Positions 15,953 through 25,588 of a DNA stretch of 64,000 bases are shown here, piece after piece. Below the pieces are notes generated by a model, which saw nothing but the letters and a program-made list of their open reading frames with translations, was not told the DNA's origin and ran no database searches. This stretch comes from Alicycliphilus denitrificans K601 (GTDB lineage Bacteria; Pseudomonadota; Gammaproteobacteria; Burkholderiales; Burkholderiaceae_C). Made by a program: the position numbers and the translations under genes. Location: the NCBI RefSeq assembly GCF_000204645.1, contig NC_015422.1:3489001-3553000 (forward strand), written 5' to 3'. Every line of letters starts with the position of its first letter. The first letter of the stretch is position 1.

Positions 15953-18406
15953 ATGAAAACAAGCACGCTTGAAGTCGGCGAACTCGTATCCAGCCTGAGC
16001 GCCGCTGGCGTCCAAGGCCAAATCGCAGCGCTGCCCGGTGTTCATCACGTCGACGTCAATTACGTCGCAGGCAGCGCGACTGTCCACTACGACGAGATGA
16101 AGGTCACGCTTGAGACGATCCGCCAGCGCATCGTCGAGTGCGGCTACCACTGCCGCGGCGAGATGCTCCCCGCTCACGTCTGCCTGCCGGAAGCGCATGT
16201 ACATGCGCCCGATACGCATGCCGCTCGCGAAGCACATGCGGGACACGCCGCACACGCTGGTCATTCAGCCGCACCTTCAGGCATGGCGCCGACCGCACAG
16301 ATCCGCTCCGGGCACACAGGTCACGGCGACGATGCGGGCCACCAGATGAGCGACGTGATGCACGACATGGGCCATTGGGCGGGCATGTCGATGGAGGACA
16401 TGGTTGTCGACATGCGCAACCGCTTCTTCGTCGCGCTGTTCTTCGCTATCCCGGTGTTTCTCTACTCGCCGATGGGCGAGATGATCGGAAATTTCTCCAC
16501 GCCGTTCGGCATGGACCGCAACCTGTTCCTCTTCATCGTCGCCACCGCGGCGATCGCCTATCCGAGCTGGCCGTTCCTCGTCTCGGCCTGGCGCGCGGCG
16601 CGCAACAAGGTTGTCAACATGGCGACGCTGGTGGTGCTGTCGGTCGGCACCGGCTACGCCTTCAGCGTCGGCGCCACCTTCTTCTACGAAGGCGAGGTCT
16701 TCTACGAGGCCGCCGCGGTGCTGCTCGTCTTCATCCTGCTCGGTCACTGGCTCGAGATGCGCGCCCGCGCCGGCGCCACGGACGCGATTCGCGCCCTGAT
16801 GGACCTGGCGCCGCCGATGGCCACCGTGCTGCGCAGCGGCGCCGAGACCAAGGTGCCAACGGCCGAGGTGCTGGTCGGCGAGACCGTCGTCATCAAGCCA
16901 GGCGACAAGATTCCGGTGGACGGGAAGATCACCGAAGGGGGTTCGCAGGTCGACGAATCCATGCTGACTGGCGAATCGATGCCAGTGAAGAAGGCGGTCG
17001 GCGACACTGTCATCGGCGCGACCATCAACAAGAGCGGCAGCTTCCGCTACCAGGCGACCAAGGTCGGTGCCGACACGGCACTGGCGCAGATCGTCAAGCT
17101 GGTCCAGGAGGCGCAGAACTCGAAGGCGCCGGGTCAGTTGCTGGCCGACCGGGCCTCTCAATGGCTGGTGCTGGCCGCCATCTCGATCGGTCTGCTGACC
17201 TTCGCGGTCTGGTTCTGGGTGCTGGGCCAACCCCTGCTGCTGGCCGTGACACTGATGATCACGGTGTTCGTGGTCGCCTGTCCGGATGCCCTGGGGCTGG
17301 CGACGCCGATGGCCGTCATGGTCGGCACTGGCCTGGGCGCGCAGAACGGCATCCTGTTCAAGAACGCGGCGGCGCTGGAGAACGCGTCCAAACTGACCGT
17401 GGTCGTGTTCGACAAGACCGGCACGCTCACGCTCGGCCAGCCTGATGTCGTCGAAATGGTTCCCGCCCCCGGCATCACCGAAGACCGGCTGCTGTCCACC
17501 GCGGCGGCGGTCGAGAAGTTCTCCGAGCATCCGCTCGCGCTGGCCATACTCAAGCGCGCGGGCGACGCGATCGACGAGACGGCCTCGGACTTCGCCAACA
17601 TCGACGGCCAGGGCGCCAAGGCGTCGATCGGCGACGATCGCATCCTGCTGGGCAACCGTAAGCTGATGCGGGCCGAAGGCGTCGCCCTGGACGCGCTGGC
17701 CGCTGAGTCGGCACGCCTGCAGGGCGGCGGCCGCACGGTCGTGCACGTGGCCCGTGCCGGCCAGTTGATCGGCCTGATCGCCATTGCCGACGCCGTCCGT
17801 CCGACGTCGAAGGAGACCGTGGCCAAGCTCCAGGAGCGCGGCGTCAAGGTGGCGATGATTACCGGCGACAATCAGGCCACCGCCGAGCGCATCGGCCAGG
17901 AGCTCGGCATCGACATCGTACTGGCCGACGTGCTGCCGGGCGAGAAGGCATCAAAGGTCAAGGAACTGCAAGGCCAGGGTCACAAGGTCGGCATGGTCGG
18001 CGACGGCATCAACGACGCGCCGGCACTGACCCAGGCCGATGTCGGCTTCGCGATCGGCGCTGGCACCGACGTGGCGATGGACAGCGCCCAGGTCGTGTTG
18101 ATGAAGAGCGACCCCCTGGACGTGGTCGGCGCCATTGAGCTGTCGCGCGCAACGCTGCGTAAGATGCACCAGAACCTTGGTTGGGCGGTGGGCTACAACC
18201 TGCTGGCCTTCCCGCTCGCCGCCGGCGTCTTCTACCCCTTCACGCTGTCGCCCGAAGTGGCCGCGCTGTCGATGTCGGGCAGTTCGGCCATCGTGGCCAT
18301 CAACGCGCTGATGCTCAAGCGCACCAAGCTCACGGGCATCCGCGGCACGCATCAGGAGTCGACTTTGCCTGTCGTTGGCGCACAGGGGCAAGGTGCGTCT
18401 ACCTGA
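15953..18406 (+). CDS. copB: CopB-like heavy-metal P1B-type ATPase with CPD motif
   Basis: An 817-residue metal-exporting ATPase. The N-terminal HMA-like domain (about 1-65) has no CxxC. A His/Met-rich linker (about 70-150) follows, then the transporter core: TGES, DKTGTLT, SEHPLA and GDGINDAP are all present. The membrane metal site reads [13 protein letters not shown] (bases 17279-17287 encode Cys-Pro-Asp) instead of the CPC or CPH of copper pumps. The C-terminal [17 protein letters not shown] is CopB/CopA-like. Histidine-rich N-terminus plus overall similarity suggests the CopB (CPH) group with a single His-to-Asp change (CAT to GAT). The start chosen is MKTSTLEV; an upstream in-frame ATG at 15860 lies inside ppk2. 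Confidence 0.88.
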   Translation: MKTSTLEVGELVSSLSAAGVQGQIAALPGVHHVDVNYVAGSATVHYDEMKVTLETIRQRIVECGYHCRGEMLPAHVCLPEAHVHAPDTHAAREAHAGHAAHAGHSAAPSGMAPTAQIRSGHTGHGDDAGHQMSDVMHDMGHWAGMSMEDMVVDMRNRFFVALFFAIPVFLYSPMGEMIGNFSTPFGMDRNLFLFIVATAAIAYPSWPFLVSAWRAARNKVVNMATLVVLSVGTGYAFSVGATFFYEGEVFYEAAAVLLVFILLGHWLEMRARAGATDAIRALMDLAPPMATVLRSGAETKVPTAEVLVGETVVIKPGDKIPVDGKITEGGSQVDESMLTGESMPVKKAVGDTVIGATINKSGSFRYQATKVGADTALAQIVKLVQEAQNSKAPGQLLADRASQWLVLAAISIGLLTFAVWFWVLGQPLLLAVTLMITVFVVACPDALGLATPMAVMVGTGLGAQNGILFKNAAALENASKLTVVVFDKTGTLTLGQPDVVEMVPAPGITEDRLLSTAAAVEKFSEHPLALAILKRAGDAIDETASDFANIDGQGAKASIGDDRILLGNRKLMRAEGVALDALAAESARLQGGGRTVVHVARAGQLIGLIAIADAVRPTSKETVAKLQERGVKVAMITGDNQATAERIGQELGIDIVLADVLPGEKASKVKELQGQGHKVGMVGDGINDAPALTQADVGFAIGAGTDVAMDSAQVVLMKSDPLDVVGAIELSRATLRKMHQNLGWAVGYNLLAFPLAAGVFYPFTLSPEVAALSMSGSSAIVAINALMLKRTKLTGIRGTHQESTLPVVGAQGQGAST

Positions 18407-18455
18407 TCCAATCTGTCGACCGCACCGTTACATCCACAGACACCGACGCGCCGCG

Positions 18456-19778
18456 ATGACCGACTCCACATCTAGCAAACCATCTGGAAACAGAACCATG
18501 GTCTCGCTTGGACGCTGGCAACTCGGCTGCTTGGCAGCGGCTGTATTTGTCGTTTCTGCGGGCTACGGTGCGCTGATGCCGGTTTTGCCTGCTTGGCTGC
18601 TGCCTCTGATGCCCGCAGATGACAAGGCGGAGGTTGCTCGCCACGTCGGCCTGCTCAGTGGCGCGTATACGGCCGGTCTGCTTGTCGGCGCGCCGCTGTG
18701 GGGCATGATCTCGGATCGCGTCGGGCGCCGCCGTATCCTGCTGATCGGCCTGGTGGGTTACGTGCTCAGCCTGTTGCCGCTGCTATGGCCCGAGTGGACC
18801 GGTCTGGCCGGCATTTATGCGCTGCGTGCGGCGACCGGCTTCTTCGTCGCCGCCGTCGTGCTGGTGGTGCCTGCACTGGTGGCCGAATACACGCCGGAAG
18901 ACCGGCGGGCGCGGCGCTTCGCGTGGCTCGGTGCGATGTCGCTGCTCGGCTTCCTGTTCGGGCCCGGACTGAACGCGGTCGCCAGTCGGCTGTCGTCCGC
19001 CTTGACCGATGCAGGCGCAGGTTCGTATGCGGCGACCGATCTTGTCATCCTTCTGGCGGCCTTGCTCGGCGGTCTGATGATGCTGGGGCTCGCGGCGTCG
19101 CTGCCGAGCGACCTCGCGCCCACACTAGACGTTGAACAGGCCGGCGGGGAGACGGATGACAAGCGCCGCGCGATCGCGCTCTGGGTCTTGAACGGCGTCG
19201 TCATGTTCGTGCTGGCCGGCTTCGAGCTCGGCATCGTGCTGCAGGGGCAGCAGCACCCGACGCTCTCGTCGCGAGAGATCTCGTTGATGTTCGCGGAGTG
19301 CAGCCTCGTGATGCTGGTCATCAACGCTATGCTTTTCTTCACCGGACTGCTCGAGCGCGCCGCGGGCCGAGGTGTTCTCGCCGCCGGGCTCGTGCTGGCG
19401 ATCGCCGGCCTGGCGATGCTGGCCCTGCACCGCAGCGACGCCTGGATGTACGTCGGCGTGAGCCTCACCGCGGCCGGCACCGGGCTGGTACTGCCGACTA
19501 TCTCGTTCCTCGCCGCCGGCGCATCGCGCCGCCGCCTGGGGGCGACCATGGGCGGCCTGGCCTCCGCGGCGGGTTTCGGCCAAACGATCGGCTCGGCCGC
19601 CACAGGATGGATGTTCGGTGCCGTCGCGCAAACGAGTTTCGCTTGGCTCGCCCTGCCGCTGCTGGCAACGCTCGCTCTGCTGCTGGTGCGCCCGGCGCGT
19701 TGGTTCGCCCAGGACGCCGCCCCGGCGCCTCAGCTTTCACTTCGTTCGCGGCCCTCCGGGCCATCACAGGAGCCATGA
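18456..19778 (+). CDS. MFS transporter
   Basis: A 440-residue major-facilitator protein with about 12 hydrophobic segments and the loop 2-3 signature GMISDRVGRRRILL. Drug/proton antiporter-like; the substrate is not evident. ATG 18456 is the first start after the ATPase gene; ATG 18498 (MVSLGRWQLG) is an equally good start just before the first membrane segment. Its stop overlaps the lemA start, so it belongs to the same operon. Confidence 0.85.
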   Translation: MTDSTSSKPSGNRTMVSLGRWQLGCLAAAVFVVSAGYGALMPVLPAWLLPLMPADDKAEVARHVGLLSGAYTAGLLVGAPLWGMISDRVGRRRILLIGLVGYVLSLLPLLWPEWTGLAGIYALRAATGFFVAAVVLVVPALVAEYTPEDRRARRFAWLGAMSLLGFLFGPGLNAVASRLSSALTDAGAGSYAATDLVILLAALLGGLMMLGLAASLPSDLAPTLDVEQAGGETDDKRRAIALWVLNGVVMFVLAGFELGIVLQGQQHPTLSSREISLMFAECSLVMLVINAMLFFTGLLERAAGRGVLAAGLVLAIAGLAMLALHRSDAWMYVGVSLTAAGTGLVLPTISFLAAGASRRRLGATMGGLASAAGFGQTIGSAATGWMFGAVAQTSFAWLALPLLATLALLLVRPARWFAQDAAPAPQLSLRSRPSGPSQEP

Positions 19779-20395
19779 CCATGCGCAAACTGCTTCTTGC
19801 CGTACTCGCCACCCTGACGCTTGCGTTGTCGGGTTGCGGCTACAACACCTTCCAGTCGACCGACGAGCAGATCAAGGCGAGCTGGTCGGAGGTGCTCAAC
19901 CAGTACCAGCGCCGCGCGGACCTGATCCCGAACGTCGTCGCCACCGTCAAGGGCGAGGCAAACTTCGAGCAGGAGACATTGACCCGGGTGGTCGAGGCAC
20001 GCGCCAAGGCCACCTCGATCCAGGCCACCCCCGAACTGGTCAACAACCCCGAGGCCTTCAACAAGTTCCAGGCGGCCCAGGGTGAGCTGACGAGTGCGCT
20101 GTCGCGCCTGCTGGTGGTCAGCGAGAACTACCCGAGCCTGAAGGCCAACCAGGGCTTCCAGGACCTGCGGGCGCAACTGGACGGCACCGAGAATCGCATC
20201 GCCGTGGCGCGCGGCCGTTACGTCAAGGCGGTGCAGGACTACAACGTGGCGGTCCGCAGCTTCCCGAGCAACCTGACGGCAATGCTGTTCGGCTACGGCG
20301 TCAAGGCGAACTTCAGCGTCGCTGACGAGAAGGCCCTGGCCGTGCCGCCCAAAGTCGATTTCGGCGCTTCGGGCGCCGGGGGGGGCTCGAAGTGA
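19775..20395 (+). CDS. lemA: LemA family lipoprotein
   Basis: A 206-residue LemA protein: signal peptide with lipobox LALSGC (Cys about residue 21), then the long helical LemA core (YNTFQSTDEQIKASWSEVLNQYQRR, DLIPNVVATVKG, FNKFQAAQGELTSALSRLL, ENRIAVARGRYVKAVQDYN, FPSN). LemA proteins commonly pair with TPM/YgcG proteins, exactly as here. The role is envelope-associated and poorly defined. The start ATG 19775 overlaps the MFS stop; ATG 19781 is an alternative. Confidence 0.93.
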   Translation: MTMRKLLLAVLATLTLALSGCGYNTFQSTDEQIKASWSEVLNQYQRRADLIPNVVATVKGEANFEQETLTRVVEARAKATSIQATPELVNNPEAFNKFQAAQGELTSALSRLLVVSENYPSLKANQGFQDLRAQLDGTENRIAVARGRYVKAVQDYNVAVRSFPSNLTAMLFGYGVKANFSVADEKALAVPPKVDFGASGAGGGSK

Positions 20396-21276
20396 CTCTG
20401 CTCCACGGCAGCTTCCGCCGAGTGACGCGGGCCTTCGCCGCCTTCGGATTGCTGCTGGTCGTCATGTTCGGCGCCGCAGCGCAGGACCTGGTGCCGGTGC
20501 CGCCGCTCAAAGGCCGCGTCACCGACCTGACCGGCACGCTGACGTCGGAGCAGACGACGTCGCTCGACCAGTCGCTGCGTGCCTTCGAAGATCGCAAGGG
20601 CATCCAGCTCGCCGTCCTGCTCGTGCCGACCACGCGCCCGGAAGCCATCGAGCAGTTCGCGCTGCGCGTCGCCGAGCAGTGGAAGCTGGGGCGGCGCAAG
20701 GTGGACGACGGCGCGCTGCTGCTCGTCGCCAAAGACGACCGGGCTGTGCGCCTCGAGGTCGGCTACGGCATTGAAGGCGCGCTCAACGATGTAACCTCGC
20801 GCCGCATTATTGCCGAGGTCATCACGCCAAGATTCCAGCAGGGCGATTTCCACGGGGGCATCACGGCCGGCGTCGACCGGATCGTGCGCGTCCTGGACGG
20901 CGAGCCCCTGCCTGCCCCGTCGCGGCAGGATCGCGGCGACAACGGACTCGGACAGACCTGGCCGCTGCTGTTCATTGTGGCGCTGATGTTCGGCGGCGTG
21001 CTGCGGCAAGTGCTGGGCCGCTTGCCCGGTGCGCTGGTGGCCGGCGGTGTGCTCGGCGTCGTCACCTGGTTCGCAATCGGGACTCTAGCCGTCGCGGCAA
21101 CCGCGGGGTTGACCGGATTCTTCGTCACGCTGCTCGGCATCGGCATGGGCGGCCATGGCGGCATGCATGGACGCGGCGGCCACGGGCACGGGGGCGGTGG
21201 CGGCTGGTCCGGCGGTGGTGGGTTCCGCGGCGGCGGCGGCGGATTTGGCGGCGGCGGCGCTTCCGGGAGATGGTGA
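20392..21276 (+). CDS. TPM-domain (YgcG-like) membrane protein
   Basis: A 294-residue protein: signal peptide (about 1-27, GAAAQD), TPM domain (about 35-175; LKGRVTDLTGTLTSEQ, VDDGALLLVAKDDRAVRLEVGYGIEG, ITPRFQQGDFHGGI), two hydrophobic segments (about 190-240) and a Gly-rich C-terminal tail with histidines (GHGGMHGRGGHGHGG, GGFGGGGASGRW). This is the usual layout of YgcG-type partners of LemA. TPM domains occur in membrane-protein quality control and photosystem repair; the function here is unknown. Confidence 0.92.
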   Translation: MTLLHGSFRRVTRAFAAFGLLLVVMFGAAAQDLVPVPPLKGRVTDLTGTLTSEQTTSLDQSLRAFEDRKGIQLAVLLVPTTRPEAIEQFALRVAEQWKLGRRKVDDGALLLVAKDDRAVRLEVGYGIEGALNDVTSRRIIAEVITPRFQQGDFHGGITAGVDRIVRVLDGEPLPAPSRQDRGDNGLGQTWPLLFIVALMFGGVLRQVLGRLPGALVAGGVLGVVTWFAIGTLAVAATAGLTGFFVTLLGIGMGGHGGMHGRGGHGHGGGGGWSGGGGFRGGGGGFGGGGASGRW

Positions 21277-21278
21277 AC

Positions 21279-21776
21279 ATGGACCTGTCTGGCATCTTGC
21301 GGCACCTGGCCATGACCTCATGGCAGGTTCGGCACGCCTTTCCCGCATCGACGCTGAAGGCCATCGAAGAGGCCGTCCGCGCCAGCGAATCGAGCCACGG
21401 TGGCGAGTTGCGCTTCGTCGTCGAAGGCGCCCTCGACGGAGCTCCGCTGTGGCGGGGCCAGTCCGCACGCGAACGCGCCATCGACCTGTTCGGTCGTCTG
21501 CGCGTCTGGGATACCGAGCACAACAACGGTGTGCTGATCTACGTGCTGCTGGCGGACCGACGCGTCGAGATCGTCGCCGATCGCGGGATCCATGCCTGTT
21601 GCCGGGCCAATGCCTGGACCGAGATCTGCCGTGGCATGGAAGAGCGATTTGCCAAGGGCGACTTCGGCGCCGGCTCGGTGCTCGGCATCGAGGCCGTGAC
21701 AGGCCTGCTCGCCTGCCACTTCCCCGTCCACAGCGACGACCACAACGAACTGCCCGACAACCCGGTCGTGCTGTGA
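21279..21776 (+). CDS. Second TPM-domain protein, short and without membrane anchor
   Basis: A 165-residue protein with a TPM domain (AIEEAVRASESSHGGELRFV, ERAIDLFGRLRVWDTEHNNG, VLIYVLLADRRVEIVADRGI, GDFGAGSVLGIEAV). It lacks a signal peptide and Gly-rich tail, so it is likely cytoplasmic or bound to its neighbour. GGGAG at 21265-21269 fits ATG 21279; ATG 21270 overlaps the preceding gene. Tandem TPM genes after lemA are a recurrent arrangement in proteobacteria. Confidence 0.88.
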   Translation: MDLSGILRHLAMTSWQVRHAFPASTLKAIEEAVRASESSHGGELRFVVEGALDGAPLWRGQSARERAIDLFGRLRVWDTEHNNGVLIYVLLADRRVEIVADRGIHACCRANAWTEICRGMEERFAKGDFGAGSVLGIEAVTGLLACHFPVHSDDHNELPDNPVVL

Positions 21777-21801
21777 AACCTACCAGAAGCAAGGAACCAT
21801 C

Positions 21802-23160
21802 ATGCAACTTCAATTTCTCGGCGCCACCGGCACCGTCACCGGCTCAAAGTACCTGCTGCGCCACGAGGGCGCAACGCTGCTTGTCGACTGCGGCCTTTTC
21901 CAGGGCTACAAGCAGCTACGGCTGCGCAACTGGGCCCCCCTCCCGGTGCCGGCGGCCGACATCGACGCGATCGTACTGACGCACGCCCACATCGACCACA
22001 GCGGCTACCTTCCGCTGCTTGCGCGCCAGGGGTTCAAGGGCAAGGTGTACTGCTCTGAAGCGACCTTCGACCTGTGCCGCATCCTGCTGCCAGACAGCGG
22101 CCACCTGCAGGAGGAGGAAGCCGAGTACGCTAACCGGCACAGTTTCTCCAAGCACAAACCGGCGCTGCCGCTGTACACGCGCGAGGACGCCGAACGCTGC
22201 CTGAAGCTGTTCGCGCCGCGGCCGTTCGGCACGACATGGAGCCCGGCAAATGGCCTGCATGCCCGCCTCGACCGATCCGGCCACATGCTGGGCTCAGCCT
22301 TCGTGCGCATCGACGACGGCAAGCGCTCGATTCTTTTCTCCGGCGACATCGGGCGCCCGAACGACCTGGTGCTGGCCGCGCCGACACGCCTGCCTGGCGC
22401 CGACTACGCGGTGGTCGAATCCACCTACGGCGACCGGGCGCATGAGCCAGGCGATCCGCTGGCCAAGCTGGGGGATGTCATCAACCGCACGGCCGCGCGC
22501 GGCGGCACGGTAGTGATCCCGGCCTTCGCTGTCGGCCGGGCGCAGACGCTGCTGTATGCGATCCACCTGCTCAAGGAGCGCGGCGTGATTCACCATCTTC
22601 CGGTCTACCTGGACAGCCCCATGGCCATCGACGCGACACGCATCTACCACGCACATCGCGACGAACACCGCCTGACGCCCGATCAGTGCGAAGCCATGTG
22701 CCACGCCGCCACCATCGTCAACAAGCCCGCAGACTCCAAGGCGCTGAGCGCGCGGCGCGGTCCGATGGTCATCATCTCCGCCAGCGGCATGGCCACCGGG
22801 GGGCGCGTGGTGCACCACCTCAAATCTTTCGCCCCAGACCACCGCAACACCATCCTGTTCGCCGGCTACCAGGCCGGCGGGACACGAGGTGCCACGATCC
22901 TGCAGGGGGCGGCCTCGGTGCGCATCCACGGCGAGGAGGTGCCGATCCGGGCCGAAGTCGCCTCGCTCGGCAGCCTGTCGGCCCATGCCGACGCGGGCGA
23001 GATCCTGCAGTGGATGCGCGGCTTTGACGCGGCGCCCCAAATGACCTTTGTGACCCACGGCGAACCCTCGGCGGCCGATGCGATGCGCTCGCGCATCGAA
23101 CACGAGCTGGGCTGGCCCTGCCGCGTGCCGGACTACCTGGAAACGGTGGAGCTGGCATGA
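21802..23160 (+). CDS. Beta-CASP metallo-beta-lactamase-fold ribonuclease
   Basis: A 452-residue enzyme of the CPSF-73/RNA-processing exonuclease group. Visible: N-terminal GATGTVTGSKYLL, metal motif LTHAHIDHSG (HxHxDH), later His/Asp ligands in LDRSGHMLGSA and LFSGDIGRP, the beta-CASP insert, ISASGMATGGRVVHHL, and the last His motifs SLSAHAD and VTHGEPSA. Such proteins cut or trim RNA in the cytoplasm. The stop overlaps the AMP phosphorylase start by four bases, which couples it to a nucleotide-degrading enzyme. Confidence 0.93.
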   Translation: MQLQFLGATGTVTGSKYLLRHEGATLLVDCGLFQGYKQLRLRNWAPLPVPAADIDAIVLTHAHIDHSGYLPLLARQGFKGKVYCSEATFDLCRILLPDSGHLQEEEAEYANRHSFSKHKPALPLYTREDAERCLKLFAPRPFGTTWSPANGLHARLDRSGHMLGSAFVRIDDGKRSILFSGDIGRPNDLVLAAPTRLPGADYAVVESTYGDRAHEPGDPLAKLGDVINRTAARGGTVVIPAFAVGRAQTLLYAIHLLKERGVIHHLPVYLDSPMAIDATRIYHAHRDEHRLTPDQCEAMCHAATIVNKPADSKALSARRGPMVIISASGMATGGRVVHHLKSFAPDHRNTILFAGYQAGGTRGATILQGAASVRIHGEEVPIRAEVASLGSLSAHADAGEILQWMRGFDAAPQMTFVTHGEPSAADAMRSRIEHELGWPCRVPDYLETVELA

Positions 23161-24692
23161 GTGACCACGCCATGAACGGGCAGCGCGACCATGACACCAG
23201 GCTGCGCGCCTGGCGCACCGGTATCGACACCTACCAGGAGCCGATCGTCTACATGCGCAGTGACTGCGTGGTCTGCCGTTCCGAGGGCTTCACGACGCAG
23301 ACGCGCGTGCTGCTTACCGCCGGCACCCGCAGCGCCGTGGCCACGCTGAATGTGGTCGAGGGAAATTGGCTGGCCCCTGGCGTCGCTGGCCTGTCCGAGG
23401 CGACCTGGCGTGCGCTCGATCCTGCCGCCGACGCCTGGATCGACGTCAGCTACGCGCCGACGCTTGATTCGATGAGCCACGTGCGCGCCAAGGTCTATGG
23501 CCACCGTCTCGATGCCGGCGCATTCAATGCCGTGATCGGCGACGTCGCGGCAGGCCGCTACTCCGACCTGTACCTGGCCGCATTCGTCACCGCATGCGCC
23601 GGCGACCGGCTCGACCTGTCCGAGACCGTGGCGCTGACCCGGGCCATGGTCGCCGTCGGCCACCGGCTCGACTGGGGCCGCGAAACCGTGGTTGACAAGC
23701 ACTGCGTCGGTGGGCTGCCAGGCAACCGCACCACCTTGCTGGTCGTGCCCATTGTCACGGCCTGCGGGCTGACCATGCCCAAGACATCCTCGCGCGCGAT
23801 CACTTCGCCGGCCGGCACCGCCGACACGATGGAGGTGCTGGCGCCAGTGGACCTGGACATCGCCGCGATGCGGCGCACCGTTGAGCGCACCGGTGGCTGC
23901 ATCGTGTGGGGTGGCTCGGTGCGGCTGAGTCCGGCCGACGATGTGCTGATCCGCGTCGAGCGGCCGCTGGACCTCGACAGCGAGGGCCAGTTGGTCGCCT
24001 CGGTTCTGTCAAAGAAAGCCGCAGCCGGCTCCACCCATGTGCTGATCGACCTGCCGGTCGGCCCGACCGCCAAGGTGCGCAGCACCGAGGCCGCGCAGGC
24101 GCTCGGTCGCCGCCTGATGGAAGTCGGCCGCGCGATCGGCCTGCAGGTCACTCTGCGCATCACCGACGGGTTGCAGCCCGTCGGCCGGGGTGTCGGCCCG
24201 GCACTGGAAGCACGCGACGTACTGGCGGTGCTGCGCGGCCAGGCCGATGCACCTGACGATCTGCGCCAGCGGGCCCTGCAGTTGGCCGGCGACATCCTGG
24301 AGCTGGGCAATGCCGCGCCTAACGGAAGCGGCCTGCGACTGGCCGCCGAGGTGCTTGCTGACGGCCGCGCCTGGGCCAAGTTCCAGGCCATCTGTGAGGC
24401 GCAGGGAGGGCTGCGCGAGGTGCCCGTGGCGCCGTATCGGCAGGTCATCACGGCAGCGGTGGCCGGGCGGGTTGCGGCCATTGACAACCGCGTGCTCGCG
24501 CGCGCGGCCAAATTGGCTGGTGCGCCAAAGGCGCCAGCCGCCGGGGTGGACGTGCACGCACGCATCGGCGATCCGGTCCAGGCCGGCCAACCGCTGTTCA
24601 CGCTGCATGCCCAGACGGCCGGCGAGCTGGACTACGCCGGGCACTTCGTGGACACCCGTCCGCCCATCTTCCAGATCTCGGAGGCAGCATGA
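23157..24692 (+). CDS. Archaeal-type AMP phosphorylase / thymidine phosphorylase family
   Basis: A 511-residue protein. The core has DKHCVGGLPGNRTTLLVVPIV and KTSSRAITSPAGTADTMEVL, signatures of the long archaeal-type AMP phosphorylase branch, and the extra N-terminal domain (about 1-90) that ordinary DeoA (about 440 aa) lacks. The C-terminal DVHARIGDPVQAGQPLFTLHA is the usual hammerhead domain. Known reaction of the branch: NMP + Pi gives base + ribose-1,5-bisphosphate. Overlaps the beta-CASP gene upstream and the PRPP synthase gene downstream, so the three are translationally coupled. Confidence 0.9.
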   Translation: MSDHAMNGQRDHDTRLRAWRTGIDTYQEPIVYMRSDCVVCRSEGFTTQTRVLLTAGTRSAVATLNVVEGNWLAPGVAGLSEATWRALDPAADAWIDVSYAPTLDSMSHVRAKVYGHRLDAGAFNAVIGDVAAGRYSDLYLAAFVTACAGDRLDLSETVALTRAMVAVGHRLDWGRETVVDKHCVGGLPGNRTTLLVVPIVTACGLTMPKTSSRAITSPAGTADTMEVLAPVDLDIAAMRRTVERTGGCIVWGGSVRLSPADDVLIRVERPLDLDSEGQLVASVLSKKAAAGSTHVLIDLPVGPTAKVRSTEAAQALGRRLMEVGRAIGLQVTLRITDGLQPVGRGVGPALEARDVLAVLRGQADAPDDLRQRALQLAGDILELGNAAPNGSGLRLAAEVLADGRAWAKFQAICEAQGGLREVPVAPYRQVITAAVAGRVAAIDNRVLARAAKLAGAPKAPAAGVDVHARIGDPVQAGQPLFTLHAQTAGELDYAGHFVDTRPPIFQISEAA

Positions 24693-25588
24693 AACCACTG
24701 GTCTTTCATCTGCCAGGCGATGAAGACTTCGCCGACCGACTCGCCCTCGCGCTGCAGGCCGAGTCAGCCGGGCTGGCGTTGCACCACTTCCCCGATGGTG
24801 AATCGCTCGTGCGCTTAGACGCCAGCGTGGCGGGGCGCACGGTCGTCATCACCTGCAGCCTTGCGAAGCCCGATGCGAAGACGCTGCCGCTGCTGTTCGC
24901 AGCCGATGCCGCGCGTGACCTCGGCGCGGCCCGCGTCGTACTCGCCGCACCCTATCTCGCCTACCTGCGCCAGGACCGCCGGTTCCGCGCCGGCGAAGCC
25001 ATCACGTCGAAGACATACGCGCGCCTGCTGTCAGACACGTTCGACGCCCTGGTCACCGTCGATCCGCACCTGCACCGTTACCACTCGCTGGACGAGATTT
25101 ACCGCATCCCGAGCCGGGTCGTGCATTCCGCGCCGCTGATCGCTCAATGGGTCAAGGCGCAGGTCGATCGTCCGCTGCTGATTGGGCCTGATTCAGAAAG
25201 CGAGCAATGGGTGACGCAGGTTGCTGCCGACGCCGGCGCGCCCTTCACCGTGCTGCAGAAGATCCGCCACGGCGACCGAGATGTGGAGGTGAGTCTGCCG
25301 GACGTCACGCCCTGGCTCGACCGGCAGCCGGTGCTCGTGGACGACATCGTCTCCAGCGCGCGCACTATGATTCAAGCTGTTGGCAGCGTGCGCAAGGTCG
25401 GCTTGCCCACGCCCGTCTGCATCGGCGTGCACGCCTTGTTCGCACCAGATGCCTACAACGAGCTGCTGGCCAGCGGGGCCGCTCGGGTCGTCACCTGCAA
25501 CACGGTGCCGCACGCCTCGAACGGCATCGACGTCACTGAAGCGATGGCCCGCGCGCTGGAACAACTGATGGAGGGAAGCGCTACATGA
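24689..25588 (+). CDS. prs: Ribose-phosphate pyrophosphokinase (short, archaeal-like)
   Basis: A 299-residue PRPP synthase homologue: HHFPDGESLVRL, APYLAYLRQDRRFRAGEAITSKTYARLL, DPHLHRYHSLDEIY, GPDSESEQWV and the PRPP loop VLVDDIVSSARTM. It is shorter than housekeeping bacterial Prs (~315) and resembles the archaeal class in the loop KIRHGDRDVEVSL. Coupled by ATGA overlaps to AMP phosphorylase and to the protease gene. It may link ribose phosphates released from nucleotides to PRPP; the direction of the reaction in vivo is unknown. Confidence 0.9.
   Translation: MKPLVFHLPGDEDFADRLALALQAESAGLALHHFPDGESLVRLDASVAGRTVVITCSLAKPDAKTLPLLFAADAARDLGAARVVLAAPYLAYLRQDRRFRAGEAITSKTYARLLSDTFDALVTVDPHLHRYHSLDEIYRIPSRVVHSAPLIAQWVKAQVDRPLLIGPDSESEQWVTQVAADAGAPFTVLQKIRHGDRDVEVSLPDVTPWLDRQPVLVDDIVSSARTMIQAVGSVRKVGLPTPVCIGVHALFAPDAYNELLASGAARVVTCNTVPHASNGIDVTEAMARALEQLMEGSAT

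Noticed and set aside
16277..17746. A 489-codon minus-strand frame opposite the CopB-like ATPase
   Set aside because: Shadow of the ATPase coding strand; composition dominated by His, Arg and Asp with no recognisable domain.
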